Below, one piece after another: positions 38,311-58,727 of a stretch of 64,000 bases of DNA. The notes under the pieces were generated by a model that made no database searches, was not told the DNA's origin, and saw only the letters and a list, made by a program, of their open reading frames with translations. This stretch comes from Stomorhina lunata (taxonomy: Eukaryota > Arthropoda > Insecta > Diptera > Rhiniidae), in the NCBI GenBank assembly GCA_933228675.1, contig OW121744.1, forward strand, positions 24,764,640 through 24,828,639, given 5' to 3'. Position numbers and translations under genes: made by a program. Every line of letters begins with the position of its first letter. Position 1 is the first letter of the stretch.

Positions 38311-39610
38311 TTTATTCTAATCTATTTTTTTGTGCTTTAACCAACTGTCAGCTGGTAATCAAAACAAAGATTTGTGTGTAATAGTGGGTGCACACCACGC
38401 AACGCACATTTTATTCGGATGCATGTTTTAAAAACAGATGGCCAGTGAAATCAAAATAATTTTGTAGGTGAAATCTTAAATGAAATTCGAAATAAGATCA
38501 TATTTACGAATACAAACGATGTATTTTAAAAATAAATTTTCTAGATTGCATGCATTGCATAGTTTCTATCCACTATAAAGTTCTTTGTTTATAGTTTCTT
38601 TAATGCATTTTTTTTAATCACAATATAGAAACAATAGAAACGTATAAATTGTGGTGTTTATGAATTTTTTACCCTTAAATAATGCAGATCAAATGTCTGT
38701 TTACACTGGTCAGTAGCTAAATTTACATTTAATGTGTTACAGTAACCCCTTGGCACAAAACTCCCAAACATTTTTTTTTAATTTCTTTCTAAAATGTAAA
38801 ATTTTTATAGAGGTAGGACCACCTCTATAAAAATTTCAAAATAAAACGTAAAATGTAGTGTTTGCTTTATATTTAGAATTTAAAATGTAAAAATATAACT
38901 TTTTATTTTATTGAATTAATAATTGTTTAAAAAATATTATTATTCAATTGTAAATGGATTTAGGTCCGCATTACAAAAATGGAAAATTTTGAATACAATA
39001 AAAAATTTAATTGTCATATAAATTTAGGTTTAATTAGATTTTAGTTTAATATTAAAAGTCGGTCTTAAGCGGCAACAAAATAATATTTAAAGCGAAAATA
39101 ATTTCAAGTGATTAATACAGAAATAATACAATTTTGAATAAATAAAATAAAAATGACAACATTTGTGATAAATAAAAGGACAATATATTTATTCAATTTC
39201 ACAAAATTAAACAAAGTGAATCGTAAAAATTAATAGGCCACTAAAATATATTTTATTTGCTAAGCAAAATAAAGAGAATCACGAAAAAAGGACTTTTAAA
39301 ATTAAAAGAAAAAATCCTTTTAAAACTCTTTCTTGGACCCTTTACACTTGCATTTATATAATTTAACTCCCTTTTAAACTGGAAATTTAAAAGTCTATAT
39401 TAAATAAGTTTAATTTACGAATAAAAAATAAAGGATATCAAAAAGGACTTTTGGAATTAACAACTCCAGCCATTACGAAATAATTAAAATCTCATTGTGA
39501 AAATTAAAACGTTTAAAGTTTTAATAAAAATTTGACAAAAGTGTTCAATTGTTTTGTAAAAAATTTAATATTTTTAAAAAATCAAGGATGATAAACAATT
39601 TAAAACCCAT
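38311..39610. repeat. Duplicated spacer upstream of FAR copy 2
   Basis: 38485-39610 is the counterpart of 24841-25969. 38311-38484 has extra sequence not seen in copy 1, including GTGGGTGCACACCACGCAAC. No gene. Confidence 0.7.
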
Positions 39611-39616
39611 TAACCT

Positions 39617-40960
39617 TTAATAGGAAATTTTTCGAAAATTGACTATTTATAGGAAATTTTTCGAAAATTTACCATTTACAGGAAATTTTTTCGAAAATTT
39701 ACTATTTACAGGAAATTTTGCGAAAAATTACTGTTTATAAGAAATTTTTCGGAAATTAACTATTTAAAGGAAATTTTTCGAAAATTGAATATATGTAGGA
39801 AATTTTTCAAAAATTGACTATTTATAGGAAATTTTTCGAAAATTGACTATTTATAGGAAATTTTTCGAAAATTGACTATTTATAGAAAATTTTTCGAAAA
39901 TTTACTATTTATAGGAAATTTTTCGAAAATTTACTATTTATAGGAAATTTTTCGAAAATTGACTATTTATAGGAAATTTTTCGGAAATTGACTGTTAATA
40001 GGAAATTGACTATTTATAGGAAATTTTTCGAAAATTGACTATTTATAGGAAATTTTTCGAAAATTGACTATTTATAGGAAATTTTTCGAAAATTGACTAT
40101 TAATAGGAAATTTTTCGAAAATTAACTATTTATAGGAAATTTTTCGAAAATTGACTATTTATAGGAAATTTTTCGAAAATTGACTATTTATAGGAAATTT
40201 TTCGAAAATTGACTATTTATAGGAAATTTTTCGAAAATTGACTATTTATAGGAAATTTTTCGAAAATTGACTATTTATAGGAAATTTTTCTAAAATTGAC
40301 TATTTATAGGAAATTTTTCGAAAATTTACTATTTATAGGAAATTTTTCGAAAATTGACTATTTATAGGAAATTTTTCGAAAATTTACCATTTACAGGAAA
40401 TTTTTTCGAAAATTTACTATTTACAGGAAATTTTGCGAAAATTTACTGTTTATAAGAAATTTTTCGGAAATTAACTATTTAAAGGAAATTTTTCGAAAAT
40501 TGAATATATGTAGGAAATTTTTCAAAAATTGACTATTTATAGGAAATTTTTCGAAAATTGACTATTTATAGGAAATTTTTCGAAAATTGACTATTTATAG
40601 GAAATTTTTCGAAATTTGACTATTTATAGAAAATTTTTCGAAAATTTACTATTTATAGGAAATTTTTCGAAAATTTACTATTTATAGGAAATTTTTCGAA
40701 AATTGACTATTTATAGGAAATTTTTCGAAAATTGACTGTTAATAGGAAATTGACTATTTATAGGAAATTTTTCGAAAATTGACTATTTATAGGTAATTTT
40801 TCGAAAATTGACTATTTATAGGTAATTTTTCGAAAATTGACTATTTATAGGTAATTTTTCGAAAATTGACTATTTATAGGTAATTTTTCGAAAATTGACT
40901 ATTTATAGGAGATTTTTCGAAAATTGACTATTTATATATATTTTTTTTTTAAATTGACTA
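39617..40960. repeat. Satellite array H upstream of FAR copy 2
   Basis: 29-bp GACTATTT-type units. A higher-order duplication of about 715 bp is marked by ACCATTTACAGG at 39671 and 40386, each followed by the same series of variants (TTTTGCGAAAA, TTTATAAGAAA, GAATATATGTAGG). The array ends about 150 bp before the FAR2 start codon. Confidence 0.93.
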
Positions 40961-41113
40961 TTTGCAGCAGTTCTTTTTCGAAAAATTTTCGATAATTTCT
41001 TGGGTATGGTTTACTTCTAAATATATTTTGAATTAACAATAACTTTAGTTGCTGCATTTCTAGGCCAGTTTTATTGAGTTTTATGCAAAAATCATTAATA
41101 AGAACTCCAAAAG

Positions 41114-50475
<9,362 letters not shown>

Positions 50476-50598
50476 ATTTAAGAGATTATTTTTTCTATTG
50501 TAGTTTAAGGGGAATAAAATAATATTTTAAGTAATAAATTTGTTTATTTTAATAAAATGTTAATATTTAATATTATATATGAATGAAAACTTAATAAA

Positions 50599-53500
50599 TT
50601 ACAATTGTAATTGGTAAATTTTAACCAAAAAATCTTCGCCGCAGCTAGCCAAATGGAACGTATTGTTAACGCTTGATCTGGGCCTAAATTGTAGCCTTTT
50701 AACGGTTAAATGATGAGCTTGTCTGGAATTATATAAAATATTTTTAAGATTAGGTTTGTTTCTTTTTTTTATAAAAACAAACACTAAGAGACATTTCTTA
50801 AAAGTTTTTTTTTTAATTTTAGAGGGTCTAATATGTGATTGGATCAAATATAGACCGTTTTTTACGGAATTTCACTCGCTTACTATGTTCTCAAAAGACT
50901 TATCTGTGCAAAGTCTGATTCTTAAAGAATTTGGTACAATATTTTGTCAGTAAGGAGTGTTCCGAAAAAAATTTGGTGTTGTTTGGTGTTAAAAAAAACC
51001 TAACTCGTGCAATATAAATATTCTAAAATATTAAAATACCATACAAAAAATTATCTGTTGTATTATTATTTAAATTTATATGGTGTTTTCGGAAACCTTT
51101 TCTGTGTTCTTCAATTCCATTTTACAAGAGCCCAATACCTTTTTATAGGCCGAAGTTGTGGGCAGTTTGATTTGCCTCCGAATCGGATAGACAGACATTG
51201 TTGGGTATAATTAAATAAAAAAATAAATAAATAAACTTACGTTTTATCAAGAGCCAACAGCAAAGTAAATTTTCCATTAAATTGATAGACTTGTATCAGA
51301 CCGCTTTCACAACCCAATGCTAAAATGTATGAACCATTCGTATGTAAATTGTAAGCAAATGCAACAGCAGTTATAGATTCATTTTTAAGTTCTAAACTTT
51401 CTAAAGCCTTCCAGCCATTAAGAGAGCATTTGCTTTCAACAGCTTCATTAGATTTACACCATATAGCTAATTTTCCTTCTCTGGAGGTGGTAGCAAAATA
51501 CAGACTGTCATGAGACCAATCGCAGGACCATATAATACGTGTATGTACACCATTCGTTTTATCTGTACAGGCTGTTAAGGCAAATGAATTTACTTTAGTA
51601 CTTTCATTTTCCTGTTGTTGTAGTTCAAATAGGGACCATCTGCGATCACGTGAAACTGACAGAAGATATTGTCCATTGGGTGAAAAACGCATTTGTGTTA
51701 CAGTCAATTGATGTCCGGATAATTTTTGAATTTGCTTCCATGTGGCTGTATTCCAAAGTATAATTTGGGCGTGTTCGACATTTGTAGACTTGCAGGATGA
51801 GGCCAGTATAGTAGCATCTGGGGATGAGGCTAAGGCATAAATTTCATAGCCATGTCCATAAAGTTTTTGTACTTCTGGCCAAAGAGTATTTTGCATAAGC
51901 ATTTCTTCTTGTGGTGGGGCATTTAAGGTGATGGGTGTAAAATAATTTTCTGGGTATTCATCTTTAACGTGTCGCTCTTCTGAGGCTGGATTTTCTACAG
52001 TATATACAGCTTTGTTTGATAAACCTAAAGATGGTACTGAAGCTCCCTTGGGTAAGGCTAAATATTAAGGTTTAATATGAAATTAATGAATAATATTAAA
52101 TAAATAAAAATAATATTAATTAAAAGGCTGTAGAATACGATAATTCTTTACCAAAGCATCACTAATTTTTACGAATATTAATTTTTTTTTTTATTTAAGA
52201 GTAACAAACTATGTATGTATGTATATTAGGGTGACAATTTTTTGTATGAAGGAAAATGATTTTTCGAATTTTATAACTTTTCTACGGAACCATTTAACCC
52301 ATTTTTCCCCATACAAATGGGCTCTTAAACTTTGGACCCGGTGCGCGCCCATAGAGCGTTGTCCGATTTGGCCCAAACTTTCAGATCGAAACTTTTAGAC
52401 CTAGTGTCACAATATTCCGTAGAAAAATATTTGAAATCAAAGAAAATATAATTTTCCTGTCACCCTAATGTATATGTATTTACATTTTTGCTTTGACATG
52501 GTACCGATTATCGCATTTCCACTATTTATTATAAATACTTACATTCCAACAACTGATCACCTTCTTTGTCCTCCTCGGCTTTAGTAATACGCCTAAAATT
52601 CTCTATAAAGTTAGCTGAAGCTTGAAAAGTTCTAACAATCTTTTCCTCAGCACCACTGGCAAACTTATATCTCGACAATAAGGCTAGAGCCTGCATGTCA
52701 TAACCATGCACCTGTGGCCTTGCCAACTCATGCCAAGTTTCCGTATCATCATGACGCCAAGGAGCATGTATACGTGTTGTCTGATCTGCTGAAACACTCA
52801 TAACATATTCACCTTGAGGTTCCCAAGCTAAATCGCGCACTTCGCCAAAATGACCACCTACATTTACCTGTGGCAACCATATAGCCTCATTTTCTTCAGA
52901 CTGTTTCCATATATGAAAACCACCTTGATAGCTGTGACCAAGTATAGATTTACCATCGCTGCTAAATTTTCCACCAAAGAAACCCAGGGAATTGCCACCA
53001 ACTTCACCCAAACGTACCTTTTCCATCCATATGCCACCTTCATCTTGAGAAGACTGCCATATAATTAGGGTTTTATCGATTGAAGCGGAGAGTAAACTCA
53101 AAGTTCTGTCTGCAGCTTTAAACCAGTTGACGCCATATACCCAATTATCATGACCATACAATACGGACTCCAAACTTATGGCGTACCATGAATTATCGCT
53201 TAGTTGAAGAATTTTCTCCTCCACTCTTATTTCACCAGTAGCTTTATCTAATAAATTGAAAATATCGACTTTGTTGTTAAGGACTTGTTCTTCAGTCCTA
53301 GGAGCAATACGCCACAAACGTATAAAATTGTCTTGTGAAGAACTGGCCAATAGCAAATCTTCTCCCTCATAAACAAAATCTAAGCCACGTACCCAATCTT
53401 CATGGCCTATTAGTTTATGTACGGGCTGAAATTTTATTTCATCAGATTGTTGTTGATTAACATCATTTGCCCATAGAGCTACACTTTCATCATCCGCTGA

Positions 53501-54092
53501 AAAGGCCAATAGTATTTGTTCGGACTTGGGCAACAACGTTAGTCGAAGAGTGAAGCAATAACCCGTATTTAGTAATATAGTTTGCTTGCAAGAAAGATCT
53601 TTAGTGGCTTCATTGAAAGACCACAATTTAATGGTGGAGTCTGCCGCAGCCGTCGCAAACAACCAATCCCCATTCGAACGCTGCAAACCATCTACTGCAT
53701 TAACACCACTTTCATGCCCCTTTAATTCAAAACTCTTGACATCATCTGGATTCTGCATATCCCATAAAATGGCCAATTTGTCATCTGAACCGGACAAACA
53801 ATAAATTTCTTTGTCTTTTTGAAAAGATTTCAACCATCTCACGGTGTTGACTCTTTTTGAATGCTTGACATAGGTATGTGTAATTTTAGCTGAATATTCC
53901 TTAAAGTTTGTAGTAAATTGCACATAATTTAGGCCGGTATATCTCAAAGTAAAGAAAAAGTAACATTACCTGAGGATTATATATAGCTACGGCATTACAC
54001 GCTCCAAATACAACCAAACCATTATTACCCCAGTCAGCACTTTCTGTTGTTCGATTGCATCCAACTGAAGTGTAAATATTTTCAGCACTCAT
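50599..54092 (-). CDS. Elp2: Elongator complex protein 2 (WD40)
   Basis: WD40 scaffold of the Elongator core, which carries out the first step of wobble-uridine (cm5U-type) modification on tRNA in the cytoplasm. Exons on the minus strand: 54092-53970, 53899-52543, 52057-51241, 50722-50599; total 2421 nt, 806 residues, the family's usual size. Introns are GT-AG with matching phases. Blade-type motifs are spread along the protein: RVNTVRWLK, SGSDDKLAILWD, TAAADSTIKLWSF, SSSQDNFIRLWRI, SASIDKTLIIWQ, MSVSADQTTRIH, ALGCESGLIQVYQ and ASCGEDFLVKIYQ at the end. The stretch NTLWPEVQKLYGHGYEIYAL is characteristic of Elp2. The protein should form two seven-bladed propellers. Convergent with FAR2, 123 bp apart. 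A MITE sits in the intron between exons 2 and 3. Confidence 0.95.
52227..52470. mobile_element. MITE in Elp2 intron, TTAGGGTGACA termini
   Basis: Left end ATTAGGGTGACAATTTT and right end CCTGTCACCCTAATG are inverted repeats, flanked by TA-containing sequence. The unit is about 245 bp and non-coding, and includes the less AT-rich patch GGACCCGGTGCGCGCCCATA. Confidence 0.7.
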
Positions 54093-54170
54093 TATATTTT
54101 AATAAAAATATTAAATTAAAAGAATAATCAAATATCACACGTGTGGTTTGTTGACATGAAAACAAAATGA

Positions 54171-54180
54171 ATCAGCTGTT
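54171..54180. promoter_or_regulatory. Core-promoter E-box upstream of Elp2
   Basis: ATCAGCTGTT matches the AWCAGCTGWT E-box motif known from Drosophila core promoters of housekeeping genes. It lies 79 bp upstream of the Elp2 start codon. The role is inferred from motif and position. Confidence 0.5.
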
Positions 54181-54284
54181 GTAAATGTAGCCAAGGTTGT
54201 CAAAACTAATAGATACCGAAAGTTACAACTGTTATACTTAAGATCTGAGTTACCAGATGTAATGTCCAGAAAGTTTAAACTGCA

Positions 54285-54630
54285 GGTATATTTTGCTCTA
54301 TTCGTTATTTTAGCTCTAGCTATCATAATTAACGAGAAAATTGAGTTTAAAGTTTTTTATAAAAAAAAATTAATTTTGGGTCTAAAAAATGAGTGATCAC
54401 AGAAATGGCTCTAGATATCATAATTAACGAGAAAATTGAGTTTAAAGTTTTTTATAAAAAAAATAATAAATAAATTTTTGGTCTAAAAAATGAGTGATCA
54501 CAGCATTTGGTTATTTTGGCTCTAGCTATCATAATAAACGAGAAAATTGAGTTTAAAGTTTTTCATAAAAAATTTCATTTTTCCATTTTTGGTATAAAAT
54601 ATGAGTGATCTCAAAATTTCGTATATTTCA
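54285..54630. repeat. Tandem repeat, about 105-125 bp unit, three copies
   Basis: Three copies each carry GCTCTAGCTATCATAATTAA, ATTGAGTTTAAAGTTTTT and AAAATGAGTGATCACA blocks. A fourth fragment (GAGAAAATTGAGTTCAAAGT) occurs at about 55365-55420, beyond an inserted TIR element. Confidence 0.8.
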
Positions 54631-54667
54631 TAATTAATAATAATAATAACATTTTGTATAAATCATG

Positions 54668-55346
54668 AAATAAATATTAAAGGAAGTGCCACTTTCTTTT
54701 TATTTTGTAAACATTAACCATTTGACAAGAAAGAATATCTGAAGTTTACTCAAAAATGAGGCTACCTTACTTTAAAAAAAGAAAAATCCCATTTACACTC
54801 AGAAAAAAATGAACTAGAATTTAGAAAATTTTACGTAATTTGAGGAAAACATAATTGTCGTATGGCGTCAAAACCATATTTTACAGCAATTAAGTAAAAA
54901 ATTCCTCTATTTCACTTGTAGTGTTTGGGGAAACTAAGTAAGTTAAGTTTTTGACATGTTTTCAAAATCTATCGAGTCCTTCTCTAAACTTTTGGGAACA
55001 CAAGATGTGAATATTATCTCAAACGTCTCAACAGTTTGATCGTAAATCGTTATTCAGTAAAACACACGAAATATTTTTTAATTTAATGATATAATTGAGA
55101 TCTTATGTGTTTTAGCATCTACAAAGCTACAAACTACAAATTTTATTAGACTATTTATTGAAAATATTAGTTATTTTAAGCGTTATTATTTTTTTTTTTT
55201 CAAACTACACATTTTAGTTTACAAATTTCCATAAAATAATCTACGAGTGTGGCAACGATCTGTGTAATATTGACAAAATATACAAACTCCAAAGATATTC
55301 TTTATAATCAAAAATTTTGAAGTGGCACTTCCTTTAATATTTATTT
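54668..55346. mobile_element. Non-autonomous TIR element, 27-bp perfect ends
   Basis: The left end AAATAAATATTAAAGGAAGT plus GCCACTT (54668-54694) is repeated exactly in reverse complement at 55320-55346. The 679-bp unit has no open frame of note. GTATAAATCAT is present just outside both ends, and the element splits the surrounding 105-125 bp tandem repeat. Perfect ends suggest a fairly recent insertion. Confidence 0.8.
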
Positions 55347-55653
55347 AATGGTATAAATCATAATTAAAGAGAAAATTGAGTTCAAAGTTTTTATATAAAA
55401 AATTTCGTTATTTTTGCTCTATCATTACTTTTTTATATAAATAACTTCCATTCCTGATTGAGAACGTTGCCTGATGATAAACAATTTGTATACTTTTTGT
55501 ATTCAGTCAGATCTGGCATCCTTTTAAAAAAACTGTCATACTGTTTCATTCATATTCATTTCAGCTAAATTATTCGTGTTACAAAAATTTCTTCTCTATT
55601 AAAACTCACCCTGCAAAACATTTCTAAATTTTTGAAAAATATTACATAAAAAA

Positions 55654-55889
55654 ATGGTACAGAAAAGTAATCCTGCTGTAAGCTTCTTCAAAAGCATCTA
55701 TCACAATGAATTTCAATGGTAAGTTGAAAAAGAATAGTCACTTTATTTTTTGAAAACTAACCTCATTTTCATGTTTTTCTTTTTTTTATTTAAAGGTCTG
55801 TTGTGAAAAGTTTTGGTTTATTTTTTTTGGGAGTACGAATTGCTAAGGAATTTGTGGGTGTTGAATTAATGCCAGCCGTTCACCATTAA
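55654..55889 (+). CDS. TOM6-like small mitochondrial outer-membrane protein
   Basis: Two exons, 55654-55718 and 55796-55889, joined by a 77-bp GT-AG intron within a tryptophan codon; 52 residues. It starts MVQKSNPAVSFFKSIYHNEF and ends with VKSFGLFFLGVRIAKEFVGV then ELMPAVHH. The pattern of a short soluble head, one hydrophobic segment (about 23-42) and a C-terminal ELMP-type ending resembles TOM6, the small subunit that stabilises the TOM import pore. Kozak context AAAAATGG is good. Convergent with the peptidase gene. Identification rests on length and pattern, so another small membrane protein is possible, but splicing and codon structure support a real gene. Confidence 0.65.
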
Positions 55890-56051
55890 TCCGCTTTTAT
55901 ATGTTAATCCCTTAGTTTAAGTATGAAACATTAAATTTTGTTTTAGAATATGTGTCAACATTTTTATTAAAAATGTTACAAATTTACTAAAAAAAACAAT
56001 ACATTTCCTAATGTGGTCAGTTGGATTATAAATTTTGAATTCTAGTATTTT

Positions 56052-58261
56052 TTACACCTTAAGCATATCTTTGATTTTATCATTATTTACATCAATTTCG
56101 GTAATTAAACTTTGTGCCAAATTCTGGGGAGTGATATCTCGTTTAAGGAAATTTGCCACAAGTTGGCGCGAAGGTACACCACCTCCATGTGCCAAAACCT
56201 CTTGGCGATATTTTTCGCCAGCTTCTCTATTAAAGGGATTCTCGTTAAAGTAGTTTTGCCATATCCATGAGGCAATAGTTTTCGATATAAGGTAGGAATA
56301 GTATTTTGCACCGTAGCCAACCAAATGAGAAAATCTTAACTGCCAAGCCTGAAACATAAAATAAAACTAGCAACTTTTAAGTATATTACTAAATAGCTTA
56401 CCGTATCCTCCACATATGGCAAACTATAATAATCCTTTTGTACGTTTTTTAAGGTTTCCGTGGTAGTTGAACCATGTTGCAAGGGATCCCCATGATATCT
56501 TTGATCCAATGCTGAATAGAAAACCTGTAGTTGTGTTTCACTGGCCGAAAATAGGTTCTTCGAAGCACATAACCTTTGTAACATATCCTCGTCCATTGGT
56601 TTGTGAGTTTGAAAATGTTTAGCAAATGTACGCAAAACACGAGGATCACTCGCAAAGTATTCCATTAACACTGAAGGCACTTCAGCGAAATCTGTTGAAC
56701 ATCTAGTACCGGTCACGTGTTGATATTCTGTACGTGCCAACATTGAATGCATGGCATGACCCATTTCATGAAATAGATTGTCTACGCGTGAGGGTGATAG
56801 TAGTGTTGGTCCATTCCAGCGAGGCTGAGGTAGATTAAGCATTACCACCACTATGGGCTGTTGATAAGAACCATCGGCCAATAGCTTGCCACCTTGAATG
56901 GTGAAATGACAATCTTGATTTGGTTTGCCATTGCGTTCAAAGAAATCACAGTATATATAACCCAGTAAACCTTCCTTTTCATGCACTACCGACAGCTTAT
57001 AGATATCATTATGCCAGGATTCTCCAGGTTCCATTTCGGTGTTTTGCAAAGAAATACCATAGAGGGATTGCATTAGATTATCCAAACCTTGCATACAACC
57101 GCCTAAGCTAAAGTAGGGCAAAAATTCATCAGCACTGGCATTCAAAGCATTACGCTTCATTAGAGAAGTGAAATATGGCGTGTCCCAGGCTTCTAAAGTA
57201 GACTGAGGATTACGGCTATCTTTACGTTTCATTTTTTCCATTACTCGAAAATCAGCATCTGCCCTAGGTCGCAATTCTTTGGACAGTACATCAATGAACT
57301 CTTGCACCATTTCGGGATGCTCTACCGTGCTGGCATTCAAAGCACGATGGGCATAAGTATCAAAACCACAAGTCTTGGCTAAAGCGTGACGACATTGTAG
57401 TAAATCAGTAAGTAGTTCCTCCTGTCTTGGGGTGGGATAGAGGTATAATCGGTAGGCTGCTTCGCGAGCTTGAGCACTAGCTGAATTTGTAAAGAGCCCA
57501 GAGACTAAAACATGATCTCCTTCAGAAGGAAAGTAAGTTTTAATTGAATCTGGTACTTGACCTTTTGGAAAGGCAGTAGGTTGTACAGCACCATGCATAA
57601 ACTTCTGACCCAATTGCAAGATATAATCATTTAAACGCACTACCTTATTGCGTTCATTATCCTTAAGATGAATACCCGATTGTTCGAAGTCAAATAAAAA
57701 CAGTTTAGCCACATGTTTGTCAACGTCCGTGGTCTCCAGCAGATCACCCTCTTCCACAACTTTACGCAAGGCCACATAGATTTCTTTATGAGTATTTAAA
57801 TGTTCTACTATACCACTAATACTAATGCAGGCATCTTCTGCAGCCTGAGCATATTTAGTTTGTGGATGAGCTACACGTATAAATTCAGATAAATCGGCTA
57901 CTTTACACAATGAATCCGAAAGTTCATCAAACACTTTGACCATTTTACGTTGTCGATTGCCGGAAATTGCTTCCTGTATGAGATCTTCTGTTTTATTGGC
58001 CACATTATCTTTGAGCAGAAAAAAACCCTCATGGTTACGTAGCTCCGGCATGCAAAATAGACCCTAAATGGGATATTATTAATACATATATAAAGTAATA
58101 TAACAAATTGCATTTATTACCACTTCATTACGTGTAATGTTTATTTTCTTATATGGCAGTGAATTGAAAGTAGTGGCTAATGGAGTCCATGTTGATACCG
58201 ATTTACTTAAATGCCAATTTCTCAGGCTTATTCTGGATAAACGTTTACCCAATAATTTCAT
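56052..58261 (-). CDS. MIPEP homolog: Mitochondrial intermediate peptidase
   Basis: Matrix zinc peptidase of the M3 (thimet) family that removes an octapeptide from imported precursors after the main processing step. Exons on the minus strand: 58261-58121, 58063-56402, 56348-56052, with introns of 57 and 53 bp; 699 residues, close to the usual 700-715. The N-terminus (MLLGKR-type, basic and serine-rich, no early acids) looks like a mitochondrial targeting peptide. The zinc motif HEMGH is at residues 479-483 and the third ligand is the glutamate of DFAEVPS at about 508. The C-terminal exon carries the family's RFSHLVGYGAKYYSYL block. Convergent with the TOM6-like gene and divergent from Sin1. 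Confidence 0.94.
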
Positions 58262-58727
58262 TTTTGTTGAAATTAAAAAATTGCAATTCTTACAAATGCA
58301 AACAATAAAAAGAACATTGACAATTCATCAGCTGCTTTTGTTTACATCAAAACAGTGTTGCTTTTTTTAGTACATTCTCTTCTGTACTCACCATGAAGTG
58401 ATAACAAGGAAAAAATCTACCGCAAATACGAAATAAATTGTGTTGTTGTTGCTTTGTTGTTTTCTTTTTAATGTAATGCTTTTGTTTACTTTTGCCTTGT
58501 TGTTGTTTCTAAAATTTTCGTTAAAATCGTACATTACTAGGCTAAAAAACTGCTTCTTCCATTTGAGTGCTTTTTGAAAATTATGAGTTAACAACAAAAT
58601 CAGCTGTTTTTGTCATTAATAAACTGTCAAATAAAATAAAAGTTTTGTCGATATTTAAAGAAAAGCTATAATTTTTTAAGAAATCTATAAATCAATTAAC
58701 AATCGTCTATAAAAAGTATTTGCTGTA
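58262..58727. promoter_or_regulatory. Divergent promoter region, peptidase and Sin1
   Basis: 466 bp between the two start codons. It holds an exact core-promoter E-box, ATCAGCTGTT at 58599-58608 (about 120 bp before the Sin1 ATG), and a near match, ATCAGCTGCT at 58327-58336 (66 bp before the peptidase ATG). No TATA box is evident near either gene, as is usual for housekeeping promoters. Transcription starts cannot be fixed from sequence. Confidence 0.5.

Noticed and set aside
53943..53969. A 27-bp intron between Elp2 exons 1 and 2 using the AG nearest the donor
   Set aside because: Too short for a fly intron and it gives the wrong frame. The acceptor at 53900 gives a 70-bp intron and the expected sequence EYSAKITHTYVKHSKRVNTV.
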